Of a DNA stretch of 12,027 bases, positions 1 to 5,490 are shown piece after piece (within the stretch, counting starts at the first letter, position 1; every line of letters begins with the position of its first letter). The translations under genes and the position numbers were made by a program. The DNA comes from Clostridiales bacterium. Lineage in GTDB: Bacteria; Bacillota; Clostridia; Lachnospirales; WQUN01. Under the pieces are notes generated by a model. It saw only the letters and a list, made by a program, of their open reading frames with translations, had not been told where the DNA came from and searched no databases. Location of the stretch: contig JAISWA010000115.1 in assembly GCA_031271275.1 (NCBI GenBank), positions 1 through 12,027 of the forward strand. Reading direction: 5' to 3'.

Positions 1-11
1 TTAAATCCGCA

Positions 12-30
12 AGGCGGGCTTTGCCCGCCT
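12..30. repeat. Perfect 8-bp GC-rich hairpin
   Basis: AGGCGGGC at 12-19 pairs perfectly with GCCCGCCT at 23-30 across a TTT loop. No T-run follows on either strand, so it does not read as a standard intrinsic terminator. It is the first of several foldback structures filling the gene-free stretch 1-230 upstream of lepB. It may be the end of whatever unit lies left of the window. Confidence 0.5.
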
Positions 31-36
31 GAGGGA

Positions 37-82
37 AATCGGCGTCCACAAATCCGAACAAAGTGAGGATTTGAAGCCGATT
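37..82. repeat. Nested foldback, two paired 7-bp arms
   Basis: AATCGGC (37-43) pairs with GCCGATT (76-82), and inside it CAAATCC (49-55) pairs with GGATTTG (67-73), leaving an 11-nt apical loop. Both arm pairs are perfect, so the segment could form an extended hairpin as DNA or RNA. Its function is unknown. It lies directly before the tandem repeat pair. Confidence 0.45.
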
Positions 83-90
83 CAGTCAAA

Positions 91-197
91 CCGTACATCG
101 TGGAAATGCCAGAGGAGCGCAGCGACGAAGCATTTTCACGAGCGCCCCGTACATCGTGGAAATGCCAGAGGAGCGTAGCGACGAAGCATTTTCACGA
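91..197. repeat. Tandem pair of 51-bp REP-like stem-loop repeats, 56-bp period
   Basis: Copy 1 (91-141) and copy 2 (147-197) differ at one position only (C120 against T176) and are separated by 5 bp. Within each copy, TCGTGGAAATGC (98-109; 154-165) is an 11-of-12 inverted match to GCATTTTCACGA (130-141; 186-197), so each copy folds into a stem with a 20-nt loop containing GAGCG(C/T)AGCGACGAA. The short open frame across it (from 100) is repeat-derived and not a believable gene. The layout resembles REP or small palindromic repeats rather than a coding or promoter sequence. Confidence 0.75.
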
Positions 198-209
198 AAA
201 CCGCTATAA

Positions 210-237
210 TTGTATTTTCAACCGCGTATGTTATACT
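210..237 (+). promoter_or_regulatory. Sigma-A-type promoter for lepB
   Basis: A -35-like TTGTAT at 210-215, a 16-bp spacer and a -10 TATACT at 232-237 preceded by TG (229-230) give an extended -10 promoter 26 bp before the lepB start. A second TATAAT at 205-210 has no convincing -35 partner. This is a pattern match only. Transcription would begin near 244, giving a leader of about 20 nt. Confidence 0.5.
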
Positions 238-263
238 GACATGCGCGCGTTCGGAGGTGTCGG

Positions 264-893
264 ATGGATATTAAAGAAGAACAGAAAAAAATCATGAAGT
301 CGGAGTTGCTCGAGGAAGCGTTTAGTTGGGCGAAGGTAATTATTTTTGCCGTCGTGTTCGCGTTGGTGGTGAACAACTATGTGATCGTCAACGCGTCGGT
401 GCCCACGGGTTCGATGGTAGACACGATTAACGAAAAAGACCGGGTGGTCGCGTTCCGCCTCGCTTATAAATTTTCCGCCAAGCCGGAGCGTTACGACATC
501 GTCGTGTTCCGTTACCCGGTGGACGAAAGCGGAAAGACCCTGTTCGTGAAACGTATTATCGGGATGCCGGGCGAAACGGTGGAAATCAGACGGGACGGCA
601 AGGTTTATATCAACGGTTCGGACACGCCGCTGCGGGACGATTTTATCAGCAGCGAGATTGTCAGCGGATACGGGGAGTACCGCGTTCCGGAGGGGCATTA
701 CTTCATGATGGGCGACAACCGGTTTAACTCGTTGGATTCCCGCGCGTGGGCGGCGGAGTGGGCTAAAACCCACGACGTGGGCGAGGGTTTTGACTATAAA
801 AACGATATCGTCAATTTCGTCGCGGAGGATAAAATTCTGGGCAAGGTGATTTTTAAATATTTTCCCGGTATCGAAATGCTTTATAATAAATAA
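264..893 (+). CDS. lepB: Signal peptidase I
   Basis: This is a type I signal peptidase of 209 aa, the size usual for Bacillota SipS-type enzymes. It is a membrane-anchored Ser/Lys protease that removes signal peptides from exported preproteins on the outer face of the membrane. One N-terminal membrane segment is visible at about residues 23-44. The catalytic serine is S50 in PTGSM, the general-base lysine is K96 in FVKRIIG, and the conserved MGDNR...DSR box lies at 149-160. The ATG start is preceded by GGAGG at 253-257 with normal spacing, and an extended -10 promoter lies just upstream. It is followed after 16 bp by a small DUF1858 gene, and the two probably share a transcript ending at the hairpin near 1145-1168. 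Nothing looks broken. Which sip paralogue it is cannot be decided. Confidence 0.95.
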   Translation: MDIKEEQKKIMKSELLEEAFSWAKVIIFAVVFALVVNNYVIVNASVPTGSMVDTINEKDRVVAFRLAYKFSAKPERYDIVVFRYPVDESGKTLFVKRIIGMPGETVEIRRDGKVYINGSDTPLRDDFISSEIVSGYGEYRVPEGHYFMMGDNRFNSLDSRAWAAEWAKTHDVGEGFDYKNDIVNFVAEDKILGKVIFKYFPGIEMLYNK

Positions 894-909
894 CGTAGGA
901 GGAAATGTT

Positions 910-1119
910 ATGCAGAGGGTAACAAAAGATATGCTGATAGGCGATATTATCCGGTTGGACGAGGGCGTTGTGCCGATTTTAATGCGCGCGGGTATGCACT
1001 GCGTCGGCTGCCCCTCGGCGCAGGGCGAGTCGTTGGGCGAAGCCGCGGAGGTGCACGGAATGGAATCCGAAGGGTTGGTGGAGGAAATAAACCTTTATCT
1101 GGATTCGTTGGGGGCGTAA
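910..1119 (+). CDS. DUF1858 domain protein (small CxxC protein)
   Basis: This 69-aa cytoplasmic protein fits the DUF1858 family, small helical domains with a CxxC pair that often sit in or near redox or hybrid-cluster proteins. Motifs seen are the opening xxVTKDMLIGDII, the stretch DEGVVPILMRAGMHCVGCPSAQGESLGEAA with C31 and C34, and a helical C-terminus. The cysteines could bind metal or form a redox disulfide, which is inferred from the family since no biochemical role is established. AGGAGG at 897-902 sets the ATG at 910. It lies 16 bp after lepB on the same strand, but a functional tie to protein secretion is not evident. The assignment to the family is good, the function is unknown. Confidence 0.85.
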   Translation: MQRVTKDMLIGDIIRLDEGVVPILMRAGMHCVGCPSAQGESLGEAAEVHGMESEGLVEEINLYLDSLGA

Positions 1120-1144
1120 AGTTTAATAAGACCTTAAAAATGTT

Positions 1145-1168
1145 GGAGACCGGGAGGTCTCCTTTTTT
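1145..1168 (+). terminator. Rho-independent terminator after the DUF1858 gene
   Basis: GGAGACC (1145-1151) and GGTCTCC (1156-1162) form a perfect 7-bp stem with a GGGA loop, followed directly by TTTTTT (1163-1168). It ends the lepB-DUF1858 unit. On the minus strand the same stem is followed by AACATTTTT, so it may weakly terminate the convergent methyltransferase transcript as well. Confidence 0.85.
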
Positions 1169-1172
1169 ATTA

Positions 1173-1763
1173 CTACTTCTTGCGCAGTACGCCCGATACC
1201 GCATAAATATTTTCGTCGGAAACCACGGTATCCACGTCAAAATATTTTTCAAACAGCGCCGCCGTATCTTCCGCGCTAATCAGCCCCGTCGAAACCTGGC
1301 TTGCCGCGCCGGAATGCCCGTCGTTGATAATTTCCCGGCTTGCCCCGTGGGCGACGGTCAGCCGCCCGTTGGCGTTCAGCTTACCCGCCAGCGCTTTAAT
1401 CAGCGCCGCCGGGTCGGGGAAATGGGGGAAAGCGTTGTATACGACGCAAGCGTCGAATCGTTCGGGGAACTCCGCCGTTTCAATGTCCCCGTGGATAAAT
1501 TCCACCCGGGGGTCGTCGCATTTTGCTTTCGCGGCGGCAATCATCCCGGGGGAAATATCCACCGCGGTAATTTTTTTTACGCCCCTCGCCAGATAATCCG
1601 GTATCAGTACGCCCGTCCCGCATGCCACGTCGAGGACGCTCACGCCCTTTTCTATTCCCGCGAAATGTAGAATAGCCGCGATTTTTTTGTCGTCCCGTTC
1701 TACGGTCGCATCCCAATCAGCCGCCCTCCGGTCAAAAAAGGCGATAACATCTTGCTTGTTCAT
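1173..1763 (-). CDS. Class I SAM-dependent methyltransferase
   Basis: This 196-aa Rossmann-fold methyltransferase has an N-terminal helix (MNKQDVIAFFDRRAADWD), motif I VLDVACGTG at residues 43-51, an acidic residue at the end of strand 2 (AVDIS, D69), motif II/III around HGDIE (91-95), and FDACVVYNAFPHF (103-115) in the motif IV region. It resembles the methyltransferase-11/25 type of small-molecule enzymes, and the substrate cannot be read from the sequence. A longer open frame begins at 1892, but it would overlap the upstream gene by over 120 bp. The ATG at 1763 has GAAGGGG 6-12 nt before it and lies 5 bp after the stop of the ECF S component, so the two are surely co-transcribed. The enzyme may modify the transported compound or simply share its control. 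No dedicated minus-strand terminator is seen beyond the shared hairpin. Confidence 0.85.
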   Translation of the reverse strand: MNKQDVIAFFDRRAADWDATVERDDKKIAAILHFAGIEKGVSVLDVACGTGVLIPDYLARGVKKITAVDISPGMIAAAKAKCDDPRVEFIHGDIETAEFPERFDACVVYNAFPHFPDPAALIKALAGKLNANGRLTVAHGASREIINDGHSGAASQVSTGLISAEDTAALFEKYFDVDTVVSDENIYAVSGVLRKK

Positions 1764-1768
1764 CTGTT

Positions 1769-2305
1769 TTACCCCTTCGGGTACCGTGCCGGCAGCAGCT
1801 TTGCCTTTTCCAACGCGAACACGATACCGGGAAGCAGTATAATCTGAATGGCGATACCGGGCAACGCGGTGACAAAGCTGCTCGCAAGCCAAGCGCTCAG
1901 CGCGTAGCTTCCGGGCGAAAAGATGAGCGCTTTCGCGATGCCCGCGGCGACGCGCCCGGTCAGCATACCGGCGGCAAGACTGAGATACAGGTCGGCGTAA
2001 AATATTTTAGTGCGGATAAACCGCATCGCCAAACCGGCTACAAGCCCGTAGACCGCCAGTTCCACCAACATGCCGGGAAGCACCGCCATCGGCGGCATAC
2101 CGGTGATTAACGCGGAAAGGAACGGGCCCGCCAACCCGCACAGCAGCCCGAAGGGCCAGCCGCAGATAAGCCCGCACAGCAGCACGGGGATGTGCATGGG
2201 AAGGAAAATGCCGCCCGCCCCCGGTATCGTGTGAAAAGCCATCGGCAGTACGACGCACAGGGCGACACACAGCGCGGTGATGATTTGTTTCTTGAGACGG
2301 GTCAT
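1769..2305 (-). CDS. ECF transporter S component (substrate-binding membrane protein)
   Basis: This 178-aa very hydrophobic protein fits the ECF-transporter substrate-specific (S) component family, which captures a vitamin or cofactor precursor in the membrane and works with a shared EcfT-EcfAA' energising module. Five to six membrane segments are visible (about 7-24, 40-66, 72-93, 103-124 and 138-165). The segment FLPMHIPVLLCGLICGWPFGL and the GMPP turn (69-72) are typical of this fold. The substrate is not identifiable. The ATG at 2305 has AGGAGG 8 nt upstream. A longer frame back to 2422 runs through a tandem repeat and is rejected. No ATPase or EcfT gene is nearby, so it would use a module encoded elsewhere (group II arrangement, inferred). 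It heads a two-gene unit with the methyltransferase. Its upstream region is filled with repeats and no riboswitch is recognised. Confidence 0.8.
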   Translation of the reverse strand: MTRLKKQIITALCVALCVVLPMAFHTIPGAGGIFLPMHIPVLLCGLICGWPFGLLCGLAGPFLSALITGMPPMAVLPGMLVELAVYGLVAGLAMRFIRTKIFYADLYLSLAAGMLTGRVAAGIAKALIFSPGSYALSAWLASSFVTALPGIAIQIILLPGIVFALEKAKLLPARYPKG

Positions 2306-2319
2306 AAAAGTCCTCCTGA

Positions 2320-2384
2320 AAAGTAAACGGCATAGGTCTGAAAGCAAACGGCACAGGTCATGAAAGCAAACGGCACAGGTCATG
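2320..2384. repeat. Tandem 22-mer, three copies
   Basis: Two identical 22-bp copies (2341-2362 and 2363-2384, beginning AAAGCAAACGGCACAGG) follow a diverged 21-bp copy (2320-2340). On the minus strand they run straight into the AGGAGG ribosome site of the ECF S gene, so they form its mRNA leader. Copy number could vary by replication slippage. The last copy merges with the GAGCGAAGCGAA repeat that follows. Confidence 0.8.
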
Positions 2385-2402
2385 CTGAGCGAAGCGAAGC
2401 AT
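2382..2402. repeat. GAGCGAAGCGAA-type dispersed repeat, copy A
   Basis: ATGCT (2382-2386) and AGCAT (2398-2402) flank the core GAGCGAAGCGA. The core resembles a short dispersed repeat commonly met in intergenic DNA of many bacterial genomes. Copy B at 2427-2447 is its reverse complement with two mismatches, so the pair forms a foldback with a 24-nt loop. Confidence 0.65.
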
Positions 2403-2426
2403 CTGTCAGCCTCGCCAAACATAAGG

Positions 2427-2447
2427 ATTCTTCGCTTCGCTCAGAAT
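2427..2447. repeat. GAGCGAAGCGAA-type dispersed repeat, copy B (inverted)
   Basis: This is the reverse complement of copy A with 19 of 21 positions matching; the outer pentamers here are ATTCT/AGAAT instead of ATGCT/AGCAT. The two changes are compensatory, so each copy keeps its own short stem. A third, more diverged relative (CAGCTTCGCGCAGGATGACA) follows at about 2463-2482. Confidence 0.65.
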
Positions 2448-2486
2448 GACAGTCGTTAATCCGCAGCTTCGCGCAGGATGACAACC

Positions 2487-2492
2487 ATTATA
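2487..2492 (-). promoter_or_regulatory. Candidate -10 box for the ECF S operon at a palindrome end
   Basis: Read on the minus strand, 2492-2487 is a perfect TATAAT. It straddles the junction between the outer TA of the 140-bp palindrome and its flank. The -35 is poor (GGTTAC or TGGTTA near 2510-2516), so the call rests on the -10 alone. It points towards the ECF S gene and would give a leader of about 175 nt made of the repeats. Confidence 0.3.
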
Positions 2493-2630
2493 GCGAATCA
2501 ACTTTGTATGTAACCATCGTCAGCTATGCATTGTAAACGGTTCACTCCCTGCGTTTTCTGCGAAAACGCTACGTCCGTTCACCACAATGCATTAACGCTT
2601 CCGATGGTCAAAAATTAAGTTGATTCGCTA
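2491..2630. mobile_element. 140-bp palindromic, MITE-like element
   Basis: TAGCGAATCAACTT at 2491-2504 is exactly repeated in inverted orientation at 2617-2630. Moving inward, ACCATCG (2513-2519) pairs with CGATGGT (2602-2608) after an internal loop of equal length on both sides, ATGCATTGT (2526-2534) pairs with ACAATGCAT (2584-2592), AACGG pairs with CCGTT, and the centre is GCGTTTTC (2551-2558) against GAAAACGC (2562-2569) with a 3-nt loop. The whole segment can thus fold end to end. The outermost TA on each side would fit the TA target duplication of IS630/Tc1-type transposition. It has no coding capacity. The alternatives are a structured RNA or a large intergenic palindrome family. Confidence 0.55.
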
Positions 2631-2668
2631 CATCGCTCGTTGCGATGATGAACAAGTCAGATAAACAC

Positions 2669-2701
2669 AAAAAAATAAGCCGCCCTGTGGCTTATTTTTT
2701 T
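2669..2701 (-). terminator. Terminator for the VanY-like gene, symmetrical
   Basis: A perfect 13-bp stem (2669-2681 with 2689-2701) encloses the loop GCCCTGT. The arms consist of a GC core (AAGCC/GGCTT) flanked by A7 and T7, so a U-run follows the core on either strand. It lies 12 bp after the stop of the carboxypeptidase gene on the minus strand. It would also stop any plus-strand readthrough coming from the repeat region. Confidence 0.88.
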
Positions 2702-2712
2702 GTTCATTTCCG

Positions 2713-3723
2713 CTACTGCGTCAGCCCCGCCTGTGGGTTCTTCGCCACATACTCCTCTAAGCTTCCGTAACCCCCGCTTCGCATTTCGCCGGCTATGGCG
2801 GTTCCCACATACGTAATATGCCACGGCTCATAAATATAACCGGTGACCGCTTGATTTTCTGCGGTATACCGCACGATAAAGCCAAATTCATGGGCGTGCC
2901 GCGCCACCCATTGCCCGGTGGGCGTCGGTCCGCTTTCGTCGAGCAGCCCGTCCGGCCCCCACAAATCAAGCGCCCGCCCGGTATGGTGCTCGCTGTACGC
3001 GGGCCGCGCCACCGCGCCGTCGCCGCTTTCCCTTTCATACAGCCCGCGTTGGTAATCCAACGTGCGGTAAGCGGACTGCACCGCCAAGTCATACCCTTCG
3101 CCCCGGGCGGCGTCGCGCAGCCGGTAAAAAGCCTCGACGGTTTCCGGCGTCGCCTGCCTGCCGCTTTCGTCTATGTACGCAAGCTCCTCCGGAACAAAAT
3201 CTTCCGGCAGCCGGTGGTACGGGTTGATTAAAAGCGGGTTCCCGCCGCTCACCACTTCCGCGTTTTCGTAAAAAGCGCCGTCAAGCCCCGCGTTAACCAT
3301 CCAAACCACTTCGCCCGCGTCAAGCTCGGAGCGGCGGGATTGGAAATTTTCATAAGAGCGAAGCTTGTCCGGCTCATAATAGGCAAACTGCGTGAAAATA
3401 TTTTCAACCCCCACGGCTTCCCCTTCCAAAAACAAGTCCGCGCCGCCTCCGCTTAAATCCGGCGTTCCGCTGCCCGGTTCCGGTGCGTTTACGGCTCCGT
3501 CCGGCGCGCCCGCCGCGTCTGTCTCCGCCGCGCCGCCTTCCGACCCGCCCGCTTCCTGCACCCCCGCCTCCGCGAACGCGGGCGCGTCGCCGGGTATTAA
3601 CCGTTCCGGCTGGGTAAGCGCGATGAACACGATGTATACAAACCCTGCCATCAATAACGTCAACGTCAGTAATTTTATGTACCCTCCGCGCTTGCGCCCG
3701 CGCCTTCCCGGTGGTCGTTTCAA
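2713..3723 (-). CDS. VanY-type D-alanyl-D-alanine carboxypeptidase, membrane-anchored
   Basis: This 336-aa M15B-family zinc carboxypeptidase trims terminal D-Ala (or acts as an L,D-carboxypeptidase) on peptidoglycan stem peptides outside the cell. A basic N-terminus (KRPPGRRGRKRGG) precedes one membrane segment at about 16-37, then comes a low-complexity Gly/Ala/Glu/Pro linker to about residue 95, then the catalytic region. QSAYR (216-220), SEHHTGRALD (244-253, zinc ligands H246 and D253) and EPWH (299-302, catalytic E299 and ligand H302) match the family's active site. The start chosen is TTG at 3723, with GAGGGG 7 nt upstream. A TTG at 3738 would add five residues but lacks a ribosome site. 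It is transcribed alone, away from the cDPG-synthetase homologue. No van resistance genes are nearby, so wall maintenance is likelier than glycopeptide resistance. Confidence 0.88.
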   Translation of the reverse strand: MKRPPGRRGRKRGGYIKLLTLTLLMAGFVYIVFIALTQPERLIPGDAPAFAEAGVQEAGGSEGGAAETDAAGAPDGAVNAPEPGSGTPDLSGGGADLFLEGEAVGVENIFTQFAYYEPDKLRSYENFQSRRSELDAGEVVWMVNAGLDGAFYENAEVVSGGNPLLINPYHRLPEDFVPEELAYIDESGRQATPETVEAFYRLRDAARGEGYDLAVQSAYRTLDYQRGLYERESGDGAVARPAYSEHHTGRALDLWGPDGLLDESGPTPTGQWVARHAHEFGFIVRYTAENQAVTGYIYEPWHITYVGTAIAGEMRSGGYGSLEEYVAKNPQAGLTQ

Positions 3724-3761
3724 AATATCGCCCCTCAAAATTTTATAAGTTATCCCGTCGA

Positions 3762-3789
3762 ATTATAACTTTTTATGCGCGTTTTTCAA
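3762..3789 (-). promoter_or_regulatory. Promoter for the VanY-like gene
   Basis: On the minus strand, TTGAAA (3789-3784), a 16-bp spacer and a perfect TATAAT (3767-3762) lie 39 bp before the chosen TTG start. It is close to a consensus sigma-A promoter. Confidence 0.6.
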
Positions 3790-3803
3790 AATTTCAAAAA
3801 AAT

Positions 3804-3832
3804 TTGCTGACGTTTTTTTCAAATGATAAAAT
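3804..3832 (+). promoter_or_regulatory. Promoter for the cDPG-synthetase homologue
   Basis: TTGCTG (3804-3809), a 17-bp spacer and TAAAAT (3827-3832) form a sigma-A-like promoter in a very AT-rich stretch, divergent from the VanY-like gene's promoter. The expected leader is about 40 nt. Confidence 0.5.
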
Positions 3833-3881
3833 AGAAAAGTTAAACAAGTTTGCGAAAATTTTATCCGAAGGGAAAGATGGC

Positions 3882-5219
3882 ATGAGTCAGAAAAAAGTTA
3901 TTATCATCGGAGCGGCGGGGCGGGATTTCCATAATTTCAACACCGTTTACCGCGACAACCCCGAGTACAAGGTGGTGGCGTTCACCGCCGCGCAAATACC
4001 GGACATCGCCGGGCGGAAATACCCCGCGTCCCTTGCCGGAAGCCTGTACCCGGACGGAATACCCATTTACGAACAGTCGAACCTTGAGCGCCTGATAAAG
4101 GAATTGGACGCCGACGTGTGCGTATTTTCCTACAGCGACGTGACCTACCAGACGGTCATGGGCCTAAGCGCGAAAGTCAACGCCGCCGGCGCGTCTTTCA
4201 CCTTGCTCGGGCCTAAGTGGACGATGCTTAAAAGCACGAAACCCGTCGTCGCGGTGGGCGCGATACGCACCGGCTGCGGCAAAAGCCAGACCTCCCGCCG
4301 CGTCACCGAAGCGCTGATGGCGCGCGGGCTTAAAGTAATCGCGGTACGCCACCCCATGCCCTACGGCGACCTTGAGGCGCAGAAGGTGCAGCGCTTCGCC
4401 ACGCTGTCCGACCTCGAGAAGCACCACTGCACCATAGAGGAAATGGAGGAGTACGAGCCGCACATCATCCGGGGGAACGTGATTTACGCGGGCGTGGACT
4501 ACGAAGCGATACTTCGCGCGGCGGAAAACGACCCCGCCGGCTGCGACGTAATTTTGTGGGACGGCGGCAACAACGACTTCCCCTTCTATCAGCCCGATTT
4601 GATGATTACGGTGGTAGACCCGCACCGCCCCGGGCACGAGCTTACCTATTACCCCGGCGAAGTCACCCTGCGCATTGCCGACGCGGTGGTTATCAACAAA
4701 ATCGACAGCGCCGACTTTGAGAACATCCACACCGTCAGAAGAAACATAGAAAAGGTCAACCCCAACGCCACCGTGGTAGACGCGGCTTCCACCATCAGCG
4801 TGGACAAGCCCGAAATTATCCACGGGAAGCGCGTACTGGTCATCGAAGACGGTCCGACGCTTACCCACGGCGAAATGAAAATCGGCGCGGGCATTGTGGC
4901 GGCGCGCCGTTTCGGGGCGGCGGAAATCATAGACCCGAGGCCCTACGCGAAGGGTAAGCTTGCCGAAACCTTTAAAATCTACCCCAATATCGGGCAGCTT
5001 CTTCCGGCAATGGGCTACGGCGAGGAGCAAATGCGCGACTTGGCGGCGACCATCGACGCCACGGACTGCGACAGCGTGATTATCGCAACGCCCATCGACC
5101 TTGCCCGCGTCATTAAAATCAACAAGCCCAATATCCGCGTGGACTATAACTTGCAGGAAATCGGACGCCCCAACATGGAGGACGTTCTGGACGGGTTTGT
5201 GAAAAAGATAAAAGGTTAG
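3882..5219 (+). CDS. Cyclic 2,3-diphosphoglycerate synthetase-like P-loop GTPase/ATPase
   Basis: This 445-aa cytoplasmic protein matches, by recognition, the family named after archaeal cyclic 2,3-diphosphoglycerate synthetase (also listed as predicted GTPase, COG2403). In methanogens that enzyme closes 2,3-diphosphoglycerate into its cyclic form with ATP; the role of bacterial members is not settled. Residues 1-110 form a Rossmann-like domain (VIIIGAAGRDFHNFN at 6-20). A P-loop follows in GAIRTGCGKS (126-135, of the RTGxGKS deviant kind), then WDGGNND (226-232) as a possible switch motif, and NKID (272-275), a G4-type guanine-specificity motif. The ATG at 3882 has GAAGGGA about 10 nt upstream. 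The frame stays open back to 3711 but that stretch is the AT-rich promoter region. It is transcribed alone and ends before a weak hairpin. Confidence 0.75.
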   Translation: MSQKKVIIIGAAGRDFHNFNTVYRDNPEYKVVAFTAAQIPDIAGRKYPASLAGSLYPDGIPIYEQSNLERLIKELDADVCVFSYSDVTYQTVMGLSAKVNAAGASFTLLGPKWTMLKSTKPVVAVGAIRTGCGKSQTSRRVTEALMARGLKVIAVRHPMPYGDLEAQKVQRFATLSDLEKHHCTIEEMEEYEPHIIRGNVIYAGVDYEAILRAAENDPAGCDVILWDGGNNDFPFYQPDLMITVVDPHRPGHELTYYPGEVTLRIADAVVINKIDSADFENIHTVRRNIEKVNPNATVVDAASTISVDKPEIIHGKRVLVIEDGPTLTHGEMKIGAGIVAARRFGAAEIIDPRPYAKGKLAETFKIYPNIGQLLPAMGYGEEQMRDLAATIDATDCDSVIIATPIDLARVIKINKPNIRVDYNLQEIGRPNMEDVLDGFVKKIKG

Positions 5220-5240
5220 ACTATTAAATATCCGGAAAAG

Positions 5241-5286
5241 ACAGCCGCCGCCATGTTTTTATAAGCACTCGCGACGGCTGTTTATT
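5241..5286 (+). terminator. Possible terminator after the cDPG-synthetase homologue
   Basis: ACAGCCGCCG (5241-5250) pairs at nine of ten positions with CGACGGCTGT (5272-5281). A loop of about 21 nt separates the arms, and TTTATT follows. The long loop and short T-run make it a weak candidate. Confidence 0.4.
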
Positions 5287-5490
5287 GTCGGGGGGCGCCG
5301 GAGCAATATTCTACTTCGACGGGATGTTTTATTGTAGCAAATTGCTATAAAGGTTTACTTATGTCAATACAACAATTATAATCAATAAAATTGCGGCTGT
5401 TCCATATAGGCGGCGCAAAACGCCGTTCCCGCGCGGCGGGCGGCATGAGACCGTTTACATTAATACCGCCTGTATAAACAAAGGAAACCT
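5287..5490. other. Non-coding region upstream of rsmD
   Basis: No credible gene is seen here. The first part is AT-rich with a 13-nt palindrome TAGCAAATTGCTA (5335-5347) and a promoter-like pair. The second part (about 5393-5460) is GC-rich with short foldbacks such as GGCG-CAAAA-CGCC, which would lie in the rsmD mRNA leader. I do not recognise a known riboswitch or leader class in it. Confidence 0.5.
5354..5382 (+). promoter_or_regulatory. Candidate promoter of the rsmD-coaD operon
   Basis: A perfect -10 TATAAT at 5377-5382 has TTTACT (5354-5359, 17-bp spacer) as its -35. The leader to rsmD would be about 100 nt. The palindrome TAGCAAATTGCTA lies 6 bp upstream of the -35 and could be an operator, which is inference only. 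Confidence 0.45.

Noticed and set aside
91..197. CRISPR array
   Set aside because: There are only two repeats, separated by 5 bp and with no spacer-sized unique sequence. The repeat is 51 bp and palindromic.
100..297. 65-aa plus-strand open frame upstream of lepB
   Set aside because: It is translated almost wholly from the two tandem stem-loop repeats, has no ribosome site and overlaps the start of lepB. It is repeat-derived.
1764..1892. 43-residue N-terminal extension of the methyltransferase
   Set aside because: It overlaps the end of the ECF S gene in another frame, and MNKQDVIAFFDRRA at 1763 is the family-like N-terminus with its own ribosome site.
2306..2422. 39-residue N-terminal extension of the ECF S component
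   Set aside because: It is encoded by the tandem 22-mer and the dispersed repeat (DLCRLL-type repeats), and a strong AGGAGG precedes the ATG at 2305.
2306..2710. Vitamin riboswitch in front of the ECF S component
   Set aside because: The interval is explained by repeats, a palindrome and a terminator. I see no conserved core of a known riboswitch class.
2713..3723. Vancomycin-resistance cluster
   Set aside because: The carboxypeptidase is of the VanY type, but no VanH, VanA-type ligase, VanX or VanRS gene is present and the gene stands alone.
3711..3881. 57-residue extension of the cDPG-synthetase homologue
   Set aside because: It covers the AT-rich divergent promoter region and part of the VanY-like gene. 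The ATG at 3882 has a ribosome site and gives the expected Rossmann start.
4164..5030. Long minus-strand open frame (288 aa) inside the cDPG-synthetase homologue
   Set aside because: It is a shadow frame produced by GC-biased codon use of the real gene, with no family resemblance and no ribosome site.
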